Assembly (NCBI GenBank): GCA_003278255.1 | Contig: QCFZ01000002.1 | Coordinates: 1-64,000, forward strand | Reading direction: 5' to 3' | Length of the DNA stretch: 64,000 bases | From: Prochlorococcus sp. AG-363-O15 | GTDB lineage: Bacteria > Cyanobacteriota > Cyanobacteriia > PCC-6307 > Cyanobiaceae | Shown: in pieces, positions 1-12,397 of the stretch | How positions within the stretch are numbered: position 1 is the first letter of the stretch | Layout of the letters: the number at the start of each line of letters is the position of its first letter | The notes under the pieces: model-generated | Seen by the model: the letters and a program-made list of their open reading frames with translations, nothing else | Told to the model about the DNA's origin: nothing | Database searches by the model: none | Translations under genes and position numbers: made by a program

Positions 1-215
1 AACGATTTGCGACCAATTCTGAGATGGTAGAAGTTCGTTTATGCAGGTCAAAAGATTATTAGAAAGTTTTCTCCCAAGTGGGAAAACAGAAGATCTTTTG
101 GTCTCTTCGGGATTCTGTGAGTCGAGAACAGCAACTCCAAGAGATTTGGTAGAGCTGTGAAGTGCCATCAAGAAAGATGGTTGTTGGCTATTAAATTGTT
201 GATTTCGTTGAAAGT

Positions 216-467
216 TCATTTAGGGAGTTCCTTGCCCGGGCATAGTCGAAGCCAGCGACCTTGATCATTTAGAAAACTTTCGCAAGCACGTACATCCCAT
301 TCAACGCCTGTAGAAACTTTGTTCAAATCCATCACACTTATGTGGATAACGGGATTAAGGGGAGTGAAATCTGGACTTTCAGTCAGATGTGCTACTCCAT
401 GTTGTCTCTCTACTGAGTGATAGGCCTCACATCGATCGACCCAATGGCAGTCAACACATATGCACAT
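216..467 (-). CDS. ycf34: Ycf34 family protein
   Basis: N-terminus MCICVDCHWVDRCEAYHSVE...HLTESPDF and WDVRACESF motif typical of cyanobacterial/plastid Ycf34. Confidence 0.85.
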   Translation of the reverse strand: MCICVDCHWVDRCEAYHSVERQHGVAHLTESPDFTPLNPVIHISVMDLNKVSTGVEWDVRACESFLNDQGRWLRLCPGKELPK

Positions 468-1704
468 GTCTTCAAATCATTTCGATGAGTCAATTCTGAA
501 GGGTGATAAGACTCTTTTAGGCCATTTTGTTTGGAAAAGGCTTAATCCTGATCAATGGCCTTTTAAATTGTCAGATCTTCCACCAGGGAGTGCATTGGTT
601 GGTGGTGCTGTGCGAAATGCATTGCTTAATAGTTTGGAAGGAAAACTAGATTTGGATTTAGTAGTTCCTCAAAAGGCAATTCCTTTTACTAAAGAATTGG
701 CAAAAAAGATTGGAGGGAAATATGTTCTTCTTGACTCTGCTAGGGATATGGCACGCTTAGTTATTAAAGATTGGTGTATTGATTTCACTAGTCGGATTGG
801 TTGCACGCTTGAAGAAGATTTGTCACGTCGTGATTACAGGATGAATGCAATTGCATTGACAATTGGATTGAAGTCAAAAATTTTAGATCCGATTGGTGGT
901 CTAGATGATATATATGAAAGAAATCTTGTGGCTACAAGTGAGAGAAATTTAATAGAGGACCCGTTAAGATTACTAAGAGGGGTACGCTTAGTAGCAGAAT
1001 TACATTTGTCACTTGATAGAAAAACAAAAAATTGGATAAAAGTTCATTCTATTCTTCTACAAAGAGTTGCTCCAGAAAGAATTCAGGCCGAGATACAGCG
1101 TTTAATTAGAGCTCCTTGGGCTGATCAGTTTTTTCCCTTTTTGAAGGACTCCGGACTTTTGCAAGCTTGGCAAGATTCTTCTTTTAATTTCAAAAGAAAA
1201 GTGCCTTCTTCTAAGGACGGGCAAGGTATGAATGCTGAAGAATTGAATTCTGCTCTTCCTTTGGCCCGCTTAACTCATTTATTAAGTGATGAAGGTTTAA
1301 ATCAGTTGCGTTTTAGTCAAAAACAACTGCAACGTTGCAAAGTCCTAAGAGAGTGGCAACAAAGAAATGATGGATCGGCCTTTAAAAATCTTCCCGAAGT
1401 GGAGCGGCTGCAATTACATAAAGACTTAAAGCAAGATTTACCAGCATTGATTTTGGATTTTTCAAAGGATGAGAAACAAATTTGGCTTGATCGTTGGAGA
1501 GACCTAAATGACCCGCTATTTCACCCTTCTTCTCCATTAGATGGCCATTGTTTGCAGAAAAACCTTGGAGTTTCTTCGGGACGTGATCTTGGCCAGCTAA
1601 TGTCCTATCTCTGCCATGAAAGAGCTTTTGGCCGACTTAAGAATCGACAGGATGCTCTTGAGGCGGCAAGTTACTGGTGGAAGCAGAATCACACCTTGCT
1701 GTGA
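460..1704 (+). CDS. tRNA nucleotidyltransferase / poly(A) polymerase family protein (CCA-adding type)
   Basis: LVGGAVRNALL, LDLDLVV, RRDYRMNAIAL and DPLRLLRGVR motifs of class II nucleotidyltransferases. Confidence 0.9.
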   Translation: MHMSSNHFDESILKGDKTLLGHFVWKRLNPDQWPFKLSDLPPGSALVGGAVRNALLNSLEGKLDLDLVVPQKAIPFTKELAKKIGGKYVLLDSARDMARLVIKDWCIDFTSRIGCTLEEDLSRRDYRMNAIALTIGLKSKILDPIGGLDDIYERNLVATSERNLIEDPLRLLRGVRLVAELHLSLDRKTKNWIKVHSILLQRVAPERIQAEIQRLIRAPWADQFFPFLKDSGLLQAWQDSSFNFKRKVPSSKDGQGMNAEELNSALPLARLTHLLSDEGLNQLRFSQKQLQRCKVLREWQQRNDGSAFKNLPEVERLQLHKDLKQDLPALILDFSKDEKQIWLDRWRDLNDPLFHPSSPLDGHCLQKNLGVSSGRDLGQLMSYLCHERAFGRLKNRQDALEAASYWWKQNHTLL

Positions 1705-1771
1705 TTAACTGCACAAGTAGTGATGAGTCCATCGGCCTGATCCGAATCAATCCCCGTACCCCCTCTTCTTC

Positions 1772-2206
1772 ATGAGTGTTCGCCTTTACATCGGCAACCT
1801 GCCGCAAAACTTCGAGAGCAAGGAGCTTGAATCTCTCTTGGCAAGCGTTGCAGAGGGGATACGATTTAAAGCAGTTTTTGATAGAGAATCAGGCGCTTGT
1901 CGAGGTTTTGGATTTGCAAATGTTGACAATGAAAAGCTTGCTGAGGCCTTGATTGAAAACCTAAATGGACATGAGTTCAATGGAAATAATTTGCGTGTAG
2001 AAAAATCGGAGAGACGCGATTCAAATAGTGGGGGTGGTCGAAGAGGTGGATCTGGATCTAATTCCAATTCTCAAGCTTCTAACCGTAAAGAGACCAAGAA
2101 AGTTGTTCATAGTGATGCACCTGTTAAGGAAGCACCTGATCCAAGATGGGCAGGTGAGTTATCGAAACTTAAGGAGCTCTTGGCTAATCAAAAAACGGCT
2201 GTTTGA
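1772..2206 (+). CDS. RNA-binding protein, single RRM with Gly/Ser/Arg-rich tail
   Basis: RNP2 LYIGNLP and RNP1-like RGFGFANV; low-complexity SGGGRRGGSGSNSNS tail. Confidence 0.9.
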   Translation: MSVRLYIGNLPQNFESKELESLLASVAEGIRFKAVFDRESGACRGFGFANVDNEKLAEALIENLNGHEFNGNNLRVEKSERRDSNSGGGRRGGSGSNSNSQASNRKETKKVVHSDAPVKEAPDPRWAGELSKLKELLANQKTAV

Positions 2207-2256
2207 TCAAGCTTTGTTAAATATTTTTTGCTCAAGTGAGTATAAAAACTGATTAT

Positions 2257-4658
<2,402 letters not shown>

Positions 4659-4722
4659 TTACCCATTTTGCCTAGAGTTATTCAAAATTTTGAATAGTCC
4701 TGCGTTGGACTTAATTAATGCT

Positions 4723-5070
4723 ATGGATGAGACACAGCTGAAGTGCACTACAAGACACGTGCGTTTGTTTACAGCACGTGTTGAGAATGATGTACTTGTG
4801 TCAGATCCAGATCATATAACCCTTGATTTAGACCCAGATAATGAGTTCGTTTGGTCTGATGTGGTTTTGAAAAAAGTTCAAGATAGGTTTAGGGAATTGA
4901 TTGATTCTCATGCTGATCTTGAAGTAACTGAATACAAGCTCCGTTGTATAGGCTCTGATCTTGAAGGGACTATCCGCCAATTACTTCAAGCAGGTGAATT
5001 AACTTATAACAACGACTCTCGTGTTCTTAATTACTCTATGGGTCTTCCAAGAACGCCTGAACTGTTGTGA
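4723..5070 (+). CDS. ndhM: NAD(P)H-quinone oxidoreductase subunit M
   Basis: [26 protein letters not shown]...LPRTPELL; start set to the internal ATG at 4723 because the upstream part of the ORF lies antisense to the crtP start. Confidence 0.9.
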   Translation: MDETQLKCTTRHVRLFTARVENDVLVSDPDHITLDLDPDNEFVWSDVVLKKVQDRFRELIDSHADLEVTEYKLRCIGSDLEGTIRQLLQAGELTYNNDSRVLNYSMGLPRTPELL

Positions 5071-5708
5071 CACGTCCTCCTTACAATCGCGGCCCTAGCA
5101 GAAGAAATCTAGGTTCCAGATCTTCTCGTAAAAGCCCTTATGAATCTATCGGAGGAGTTGACTCTGAAAGATATTCACGCTCTTCTCGACAAAGCCAGCC
5201 AATGCTTCCTGGCGGTGGAGATATCAAGTTAAATACCGGATCTATTGCAGTGCTTGCTGGTGTTCTGGTAGTTGGAGTGGGAATTGGTAGTGCAGTTACA
5301 AGTACTACACAAGGCGGACAAGGAAATATTGCAAGTCAGCAACAACTTGATATGGCTGTACCTGATCCTGAATTTTGCAGACAATGGGGAGCAAGTGCTT
5401 TTGTAATAGATGTTGAAATGTATACGACGCTGAATCCCTCTACGAGTTTCGTTACACAACCAGCCTTACAGCCTGGGTGTGTAATTAGAAGAGAAAATTG
5501 GACGGTACTTCAGAAACAAGGTGCAATTACGAATGAAGATGTTAGGGAATGTAAGCAACGCATGAATACCTTCGCTTATATAGGCTCTATTAGGGATAAT
5601 CCTGTAGTTCGTTGTGTTTATCAGGCAGATATAAATGAGAATAAATTTATTACTAAAGGGGTTGCAGAAGATGCAGTAGGTGTAAATCAAGAAGCTATTC
5701 AGTTTTAA
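5067..5708 (+). CDS. DUF3172-like conserved cyanobacterial membrane protein
   Basis: One TM helix ([18 protein letters not shown]), [11 protein letters not shown]...; overlaps the ndhM stop by 4 nt. Confidence 0.75.
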   Translation: MTRPPYNRGPSRRNLGSRSSRKSPYESIGGVDSERYSRSSRQSQPMLPGGGDIKLNTGSIAVLAGVLVVGVGIGSAVTSTTQGGQGNIASQQQLDMAVPDPEFCRQWGASAFVIDVEMYTTLNPSTSFVTQPALQPGCVIRRENWTVLQKQGAITNEDVRECKQRMNTFAYIGSIRDNPVVRCVYQADINENKFITKGVAEDAVGVNQEAIQF

Positions 5709-6675
5709 AATTTTTCTTATATTTTTTATTTGATTTTTCATGAAGCGGGCTATTAGCATTTGCAAAAATAGGGAGGATTTCTTCTCTAAAAGCAATTGCT
5801 GACCTGGAAACATATCTTGCTGGATGTTCTATTAGCTTTAGTTCACGTCGGACTTCAAGATCGGCGATTAATGGTTTATGAAGAGTCCCTGCCGCTATTT
5901 CTCTTTCTATTGATATGACTGGAAGAAACGCTGCTCCTAAACCAGACTGGACGGCATTTTTGATTGCTTCCAGTGAATTTAATTCCATTTCTATTCGTAG
6001 TTTTTGTACTTCTAGTCCAGAATTTGCTAATAACTTGTCTACCACTTTTCTTGTTGTAGACTGTGAATCTAAGCTTATAAAGTTAAGTCGATAAAGATCT
6101 TCTTTTGTTAGCTCTACAAGTCTTGCTAAATGATGTTTTGTGGGAAGTACAAGTGCAAGCTCGTCAGTTCCATAATGTATAACATCTAATAGTTCATTTA
6201 GTTCTTGCGGAAGTTCGCCACCAATGATTGCAAGATCTATTTGTCCATTTGCCACACTCCAACCTGTTCTTCGAGTACTATGAACTTGTAATTGAACTGA
6301 TACGTCTGGAAACTTTTGTCGAAAAAGACCGATCATTCGCGGCATTAAATATGTGCCTGTTGTTTGACTAGCCCCTATTACTAGAGATCCTCCTTTGAGA
6401 TTGTGCAGATCATCAATTGCGCGGCATGCTTCTTGACATTGTGTAAGAACTCTTTCGCAATATTTCAGTAATACTTGTCCTGCTTCTGTTAGTTGAGCTT
6501 TTCTTCCAGCTCTGTCAAAGAGAGTGACCTCAAGTTGTTTTTCAAGATTTTGTATTTGAAGACTTACAGCTGGTTGGGTGACATAAAGACTATCGGCTGC
6601 TTTTTTAAAGCTGCCTTCATTAACTATTGCGCGGAGTATGCGCATTTGATCAAGAGTGAACGGCAGATCGGCCAT
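5695..6675 (-). CDS. rbcR: LysR family transcriptional regulator, RbcR/CmpR-like
   Basis: [51 protein letters not shown] and LysR substrate domain. Confidence 0.85.
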   Translation of the reverse strand: MADLPFTLDQMRILRAIVNEGSFKKAADSLYVTQPAVSLQIQNLEKQLEVTLFDRAGRKAQLTEAGQVLLKYCERVLTQCQEACRAIDDLHNLKGGSLVIGASQTTGTYLMPRMIGLFRQKFPDVSVQLQVHSTRRTGWSVANGQIDLAIIGGELPQELNELLDVIHYGTDELALVLPTKHHLARLVELTKEDLYRLNFISLDSQSTTRKVVDKLLANSGLEVQKLRIEMELNSLEAIKNAVQSGLGAAFLPVISIEREIAAGTLHKPLIADLEVRRELKLIEHPARYVSRSAIAFREEILPIFANANSPLHEKSNKKYKKNFKTE

Positions 6676-6763
6676 ATGGGCTACCGACCTGGCAGCAACA
6701 ACAGAAAAACTTTAAGCGGGAATGGTCTAAGCCTCAGAATCTTCTAATCATTGCGGAGATGGT

Positions 6764-7510
6764 TTGGCACAACTTCCTTCAATGGGTCTTCATCACAGCA
6801 GTCTGGTGATGATTGCACTAATTTTGATCTTTGCAGTTGTTCATAGTGGGGGCGCAGCTGTGCGCTCTCGTGCTGAATCATTGATAGGAGCTAGGGCTTG
6901 GAGATTAATCTTCGCGGTTGCAAGCATTCCTTCTGCCGCAATATTAATTGGATATTTTCTTGCTCATAGATATGACGGACTTCGAATCTGGAACTTACAA
7001 GGCGTTCCTGGAATGGTTCAAATTGTCTGGTTCCTTACTGCTATAAGTTTCTTTTTTCTTTATCCAGCTACATACAATCTTTTAGAGATTCCTGCAGTTT
7101 TTAAACCTGAAGTCCGACTTTATGCCTCAGGGATAATCAGAATTAGTCGACATCCTCAGGCTATAGGTCAGATCATTTGGTGCTTTAGCCATGCTTTATG
7201 GATTGGAAGTAGTTTCATGCTTGTTACTTGTGCAGGATTAATTGGTCATCATATTTTTGCGGTTTGGCATGGCGATAGAAGACTCAAAATCAGATTTGGT
7301 GATGCATTTGAAGAGCTACGCAAGAAAACGTCAGTCATTCCCTTTTTGGCTGTAATTGATGGCAGGCAGCAACTAGTTTTGGAAGAGTTTTTAAGGCCTT
7401 CGCAGCTAGGAATTCTTGTCGCTATAGGCTTTTTTTGGTGGGTTCATCGATTTATTAATGTTGGGAGCGAGATGTTCCTCTTTTCTCAATTAGAGACACT
7501 TTTGGGCTGA
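6764..7510 (+). CDS. NnrU family membrane protein, similar to 15-cis-zeta-carotene isomerase (Z-ISO)
   Basis: Several TM helices, ALILIFAVVHSG and SRHPQAIGQIIW / GHHIFAVWHGDRRL motifs of the NnrU/Z-ISO family. Confidence 0.75.
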   Translation: MAQLPSMGLHHSSLVMIALILIFAVVHSGGAAVRSRAESLIGARAWRLIFAVASIPSAAILIGYFLAHRYDGLRIWNLQGVPGMVQIVWFLTAISFFFLYPATYNLLEIPAVFKPEVRLYASGIIRISRHPQAIGQIIWCFSHALWIGSSFMLVTCAGLIGHHIFAVWHGDRRLKIRFGDAFEELRKKTSVIPFLAVIDGRQQLVLEEFLRPSQLGILVAIGFFWWVHRFINVGSEMFLFSQLETLLG

Positions 7511-7543
7511 GATGCGTACACTCGCTGAAGACTTTTTTATGGA

Positions 7544-9556
7544 ATGCCTTCGGCCGCTGATCTTGCCTGGTTAATTCCAGTACTACCACTAGCTGGTGCC
7601 GTCTTTATAGGCCTGGCATTAATTGGTTTCAATCAGACTATTAATCGATTGCGAAAACCAGTTGCTTTAACACTGATTTCTTGTGTTGGAGCTTCAGCGG
7701 TTATGAGTTATGCGGTTTTATTGGAGCAGTTGAAGGGTGCTCCTAAAGTCGAGCATTTGTTTGTTTGGGCTAGTGCAGGTTCTTTCACACTGCCTATGGG
7801 TTATGTGGTTGATCCATTAGGCGCGGTGATGCTGGCTTTAGTTACCACTATTGCCTTGTTGGTAATGGTTTATTCACATGGATATATGGCACATGATCGA
7901 GGATACGTTCGGTTTTTTACATATTTGGCTCTATTTAGTAGCTCGATGCTTGGTTTGATAGTTAGTCCAAATTTGTTGGAGATATATGTTTTTTGGGAGT
8001 TGGTTGGAATGTGCTCCTATTTGCTGGTTGGTTTTTGGTATGACAGAGAAGGGGCTGCACATGCTGCCCAAAAAGCTTTTGTAGTAAATCGTGTTGGTGA
8101 TTTTGGCTTGCTTTTAGGAATATTGGGACTTTTTTGGGCTACTGGGAGTTTTGATTTTCAAGGAATAGCAGTTGGTCTTTCTGAAGCAATATCTTCGGGA
8201 TCTGTACCTCAATGGGCTGCATTGGTTTTGTGCATTTTGGTGTTCATGGGTCCAATGGCGAAGTCAGCTCAGTTTCCATTGCATGTTTGGTTGCCCGATG
8301 CAATGGAAGGCCCAACGCCAATTTCTGCCCTTATCCACGCGGCCACGATGGTTGCTGCTGGGGTCTTTTTGGTTGCAAGACTCGATCCTTTGTATGTTCA
8401 ATTCCCTTTGGTGCAATTAATAATCGCAGTTGTAGGCACTGTGACTTGTTTTTTAGGAGCTTCAATAGCTCTTACACAAATGGATCTGAAGAAAGGACTT
8501 GCTTACAGCACTGTCTCTCAATTGGGTTACATGATGCTTGCGATGGGTTGTGGTGCTCCAGTTGCAGGAATGTTCCATCTAGTTACTCATGCTTTCTTTA
8601 AAGCAATGCTTTTCTTGGGCTCAGGATCTGTTATCCACGCTATGGAAGATGTTGTAGGTCATGAGCCAGTTCTTGCCCAAGACATGAGATTGATGGGGGG
8701 TCTGCGCAAAAGAATGCCAATTACTTCAACTACCTTTTTGATTGGTTGTATAGCTATCAGCGGAATTCCTCCTTTAGCTGGATTTTGGAGTAAGGATGAA
8801 ATCCTTGGGAAAGCATTTGATGCTTTTCCATTTTTATGGATTGTTGGTTTCTTAACAGCTGGGATGACAGCTTTTTATATGTTTCGATTATACTTTTTGA
8901 CATTTGAAGGAAGTTTTCGCGGAGAAGATAAAGCGCTTCAAGCTCAATTATTACTCTCTGCAGAAATTGTTTCTGATGAACAAGAATCTCATCATCAAGG
9001 ATCTTTGCATGAATCACCATGGTCGATGACTTTACCTCTTGTATTTTTAGCTGTGCCTTCGGTACTTATTGGTTTGTTAGGAACTCCTTGGGACAGTAAG
9101 TTTGTAAGTTTATTAAATCCAATAGAAGCATTAGAAATAGCCGAAAATTTTAGCTGGAGTGGTTTTCTTCCCCTTGCGGTGGCTTCTGTTTTGATTTCTA
9201 GTTTTGGGATTATTATTGCTTTAATGGCTTATTTTTATAAAAGAATTGATCTTGTACAATTATTTGTCAATAAGTTCCCTTCAGTGAATTCTTTTTTACA
9301 AAATAAATGGTATTTAGATCAAATTAATGACAAGATCTTTGTAAAGGGGAGCAGGAAACTTGCTCGTGAAGTTCTTGAAGTTGATGCGAAGGTTGTTGAT
9401 GGGGTAGTTAATCTCACAGGATTGCTGACCTTAGGAAGTGGTGAAGGGTTGAAGTATTTCGAGACTGGTCGAGCACAGTTTTATGCATTAATTGTTTTTG
9501 GAGGAGTTATAGCGCTAGTAGCGCTTTTTGGTGTTTTTGCCCCACCATCCGCCTAG
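7544..9556 (+). CDS. ndhF: NAD(P)H-quinone oxidoreductase subunit 5
   Basis: SPNLLEIYVFWELVGMCSYLLVGFWYDR, LIHAATMVAAGVFLVARLDPLY and other NDH-1 subunit 5 motifs. Confidence 0.95.
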   Translation: MPSAADLAWLIPVLPLAGAVFIGLALIGFNQTINRLRKPVALTLISCVGASAVMSYAVLLEQLKGAPKVEHLFVWASAGSFTLPMGYVVDPLGAVMLALVTTIALLVMVYSHGYMAHDRGYVRFFTYLALFSSSMLGLIVSPNLLEIYVFWELVGMCSYLLVGFWYDREGAAHAAQKAFVVNRVGDFGLLLGILGLFWATGSFDFQGIAVGLSEAISSGSVPQWAALVLCILVFMGPMAKSAQFPLHVWLPDAMEGPTPISALIHAATMVAAGVFLVARLDPLYVQFPLVQLIIAVVGTVTCFLGASIALTQMDLKKGLAYSTVSQLGYMMLAMGCGAPVAGMFHLVTHAFFKAMLFLGSGSVIHAMEDVVGHEPVLAQDMRLMGGLRKRMPITSTTFLIGCIAISGIPPLAGFWSKDEILGKAFDAFPFLWIVGFLTAGMTAFYMFRLYFLTFEGSFRGEDKALQAQLLLSAEIVSDEQESHHQGSLHESPWSMTLPLVFLAVPSVLIGLLGTPWDSKFVSLLNPIEALEIAENFSWSGFLPLAVASVLISSFGIIIALMAYFYKRIDLVQLFVNKFPSVNSFLQNKWYLDQINDKIFVKGSRKLAREVLEVDAKVVDGVVNLTGLLTLGSGEGLKYFETGRAQFYALIVFGGVIALVALFGVFAPPSA

Positions 9557-9649
9557 CTCTTTTTCTCCTTCTGTGTGTCAACGCCTATCTAGTTGATGCC
9601 GGAGCGCTTACCATTTCTACACTCTAACCATTGCTAAAAAAGCTTATCT

Positions 9650-11320
9650 GTGCAGGAGCTTGCCTTAGGCGCCCCTTTCGAACCAGGTTTAATGACAGTA
9701 ATTGACCCGGTTAGCGCAAATTTCCCTTGGTTGAGTCTTTCAATCCTCTTCCCAATTGTTGGTGCATTGTTGGTTCCTTTCATCCCTGATAAGGGGGAGG
9801 GGAAACAAGTTCGATGGTTTGCTTTAGGTATTGCCCTCGTTACTTTTTTAATAACAGTTGGTGCTTATCTAGAAGGTTATGACCCAAGTAGTGAGGCTTT
9901 ACAGCTTTCCGAGCGAGTTAATTGGCTTGGAGACTTAGGGCTGGTTTGGGCTGTTGGGGCAGATGGGCTTTCGATGCCTTTAATTTTGCTCACAAGTTTT
10001 ATCACTGCCCTTGCAGTTTTAGCTGCTTGGCCTGTGAGTTTTAAGCCAAAACTCTTCTTCTTCTTGATTTTGGCTATGGATGGGGGCCAGATAGCAGTCT
10101 TCGCCGTGCAAGATATGTTGCTTTTTTTTCTTGCCTGGGAATTAGAATTACTCCCTGTTTATCTGCTTTTGGCGATTTGGGGAGGGAAGAAGCGTCAGTA
10201 TGCAGCCACAAAATTCATTATCTATACCGCTGGAAGTTCTTTATTTATTCTTCTAGCTGCTTTGGCAATGGGATTTTTTGGTAATGGAAGTCCCAATTTT
10301 GAATATATAAACCTCGCTCAGAAAAATTTTGGAACTGGTTTCCAATTGCTTTGTTACTCAGGATTATTAATAGCATTTGGAGTAAAACTTCCCATAGTTC
10401 CCCTTCATACATGGTTGCCAGATGCACATGGGGAGGCAACTGCACCAGTGCATATGCTTTTGGCGGGAATCTTGTTAAAAATGGGAGGCTATGCGTTGTT
10501 GAGATTTAATGCTCAATTATTACCGGAAGCACACGCACAATTTGCACCACTGTTAATAGTTCTAGGAGTAGTGAATATTATTTATGCGGCTTTAACTTCT
10601 TTTGCTCAGCGCAACTTAAAAAGGAAGATTGCCTACAGTTCAATAAGTCATATGGGTTTTGTTCTTATTGGTATTGGAAGTTTTAGTGCTTTAGGTACTA
10701 GTGGAGCAATGTTACAGATGATTAGTCATGGACTTATCGGGGCAAGTCTTTTCTTCTTGGTTGGAGCTACATATGACCGTACACACACTCTTCAGCTTGA
10801 TGAGATGGGTGGTGTAGGCCAGAAGATGAGAATAATGTTTGCACTTTGGACAGTGTGTGCATTGGCATCTCTTGCGTTGCCAGGAATGAGTGGTTTCGTA
10901 TCAGAACTAATGGTCTTTGCTGGTTTTGTTACCGATGAGGCATATACATTGCCATTTAGAATTGTGATAGCTGGTTTAGCAGCTGTGGGAGTAATTCTGA
11001 CTCCAATTTATTTACTATCAATGTTACGAGAGATATTTTTTGGTAAAGAGAATGCTGATTTAGTTGCTCATGCAAATCTTGTCGATGCTGAACCTCGTGA
11101 GATATATATCATTGGCTGTTTGCTTGTGCCAATTATTGGCATTGGACTATATCCAAGAATAATGACTGACAGCTATAGCGCCTCTATAGAAGCTCTTGTT
11201 AAGCGAGATTCTCAAGCGATGGAAAGATTGACTCAACCAACTGCCCCAATTATTAGGAGTACTGGATTGAACCCACCATTCATAGCTGCCCCTGTTTTGC
11301 CGCTTTTAGACTTTACTTAA
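9650..11320 (+). CDS. ndhD: NAD(P)H-quinone oxidoreductase subunit 4
   Basis: [37 protein letters not shown]-type motif and PGMSGFVSE; follows ndhF. Confidence 0.95.
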   Translation: MQELALGAPFEPGLMTVIDPVSANFPWLSLSILFPIVGALLVPFIPDKGEGKQVRWFALGIALVTFLITVGAYLEGYDPSSEALQLSERVNWLGDLGLVWAVGADGLSMPLILLTSFITALAVLAAWPVSFKPKLFFFLILAMDGGQIAVFAVQDMLLFFLAWELELLPVYLLLAIWGGKKRQYAATKFIIYTAGSSLFILLAALAMGFFGNGSPNFEYINLAQKNFGTGFQLLCYSGLLIAFGVKLPIVPLHTWLPDAHGEATAPVHMLLAGILLKMGGYALLRFNAQLLPEAHAQFAPLLIVLGVVNIIYAALTSFAQRNLKRKIAYSSISHMGFVLIGIGSFSALGTSGAMLQMISHGLIGASLFFLVGATYDRTHTLQLDEMGGVGQKMRIMFALWTVCALASLALPGMSGFVSELMVFAGFVTDEAYTLPFRIVIAGLAAVGVILTPIYLLSMLREIFFGKENADLVAHANLVDAEPREIYIIGCLLVPIIGIGLYPRIMTDSYSASIEALVKRDSQAMERLTQPTAPIIRSTGLNPPFIAAPVLPLLDFT

Positions 11321-11446
11321 AACATAAGTAGATCCCATCCAATCTATGAAAAAACGAGATTTTGGACAGTTTTGGTTTAACAGGTGATCATTTTACTGGC
11401 ATTGTTATCTCCATATAGATACCTTGCATAGAGCATCAGATGCACC

Positions 11447-12340
11447 TTGTTTGCAGAGGGTACAAAAATAGCTGCCAATTCCGGGGCTCGCCTTGCAATA
11501 CGTTTGCTTCAAGATGCAGCTCAAAGAGGGGATTTGGATCCATGGGATGTTGATGTAATTTCTGTTGTTGATGGCTTTTTGGATCAACTGCGTCTGCGTA
11601 TAGAAGCTCCTAGAAATATTCGTTCGGAGAAAAACCGACATGGAGGCAGTTATGAAAAAGATTTAGCGGACAGCAGCGAAGCATTTCTTGCTGCTTCTGT
11701 TTTGGTTGGATTAAAGGCAGAGGTCTTGGAACATGAAACTTTCCCTCCAGAACCTGTTATTGAGGAAGGTGATGAATTCGAATTATCTGAGCAAGGTTGG
11801 CTTGATTCAAGCTTTCGGTTGCCAAGTCGTCCTGAAAGACATTTGTGTCGAAGGCCAGTCGCACCACCACCACTTAAAAGACCAGTAAGTCTTGGGGAGC
11901 TAATAGATCAACTTGAATCTATTGCTGAGCAACTGGAATCTGATGAACTGCATTTAAAAAGACGTAATCGGAAAAAACGATTTAGTGAAAGAGAGGCAAT
12001 TGCTCAAGTGACTGCATTGGCTCATAGGGAAAAACTTCCTGAAACCACGGCAGCATTAGGAGTCTTTTTGAATGGATGGGAAGAAGCACTTCATTGGGTA
12101 GATTTTGAATTGTTAGTAGGTAATTGGGGTAATGAAGAAAGCAGCAAAGACTTAGATCAAGATCGAGTAGGGGTTTTTTGGGCGCTTTTATTTTTGTGCT
12201 CGCAAGGAAAAATCGAACTGGAACAAAGGGGCTCGTTGTATTCGTCTTTGAGATTGAAGCGCATACTCTCCCCTGGATCTATTGCACAACTTCCTTTAAA
12301 AGCTTTGGACGTGCCAGCTGAAACGCCGGCCGCGGCATAG
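11447..12340 (+). CDS. scpA: ScpA/kleisin family segregation and condensation protein
   Basis: AIRLLQDAAQRGDLDPWDVDVISVVDGFLDQL; in-frame upstream stop at 11429-11431 leaves the TTG at 11447 as the likely start. Confidence 0.75.
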   Translation: MFAEGTKIAANSGARLAIRLLQDAAQRGDLDPWDVDVISVVDGFLDQLRLRIEAPRNIRSEKNRHGGSYEKDLADSSEAFLAASVLVGLKAEVLEHETFPPEPVIEEGDEFELSEQGWLDSSFRLPSRPERHLCRRPVAPPPLKRPVSLGELIDQLESIAEQLESDELHLKRRNRKKRFSEREAIAQVTALAHREKLPETTAALGVFLNGWEEALHWVDFELLVGNWGNEESSKDLDQDRVGVFWALLFLCSQGKIELEQRGSLYSSLRLKRILSPGSIAQLPLKALDVPAETPAAA

Positions 12341-12397
12341 AGAGAGCGACTAAAGGGGAGGATATGTTGTCTGAATTAGCTGAGGTTTACAACGCCA

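Noticed and set aside
3-62. Possible 3' end of an upstream plus-strand CDS (RFATNSEMVEVRLCRSKDY-stop)
   Set aside because: Only about 20 codons visible; another frame also stops early, so no product or even frame can be supported.
5466-5813. 115-aa minus-strand ORF over DUF3172/LysR genes
   Set aside because: Out of frame with both supported genes; composition is typical of antisense shadow (I/F/N/Y-rich).
6493-6747. 84-aa plus-strand ORF over the LysR N-terminus
   Set aside because: Antisense to the conserved HTH region; no family resemblance.
8172-8601. Alternative-frame ORFs of 82 and 129 aa within ndhF
   Set aside because: Shadow ORFs in another frame of conserved NDH-1 coding sequence.
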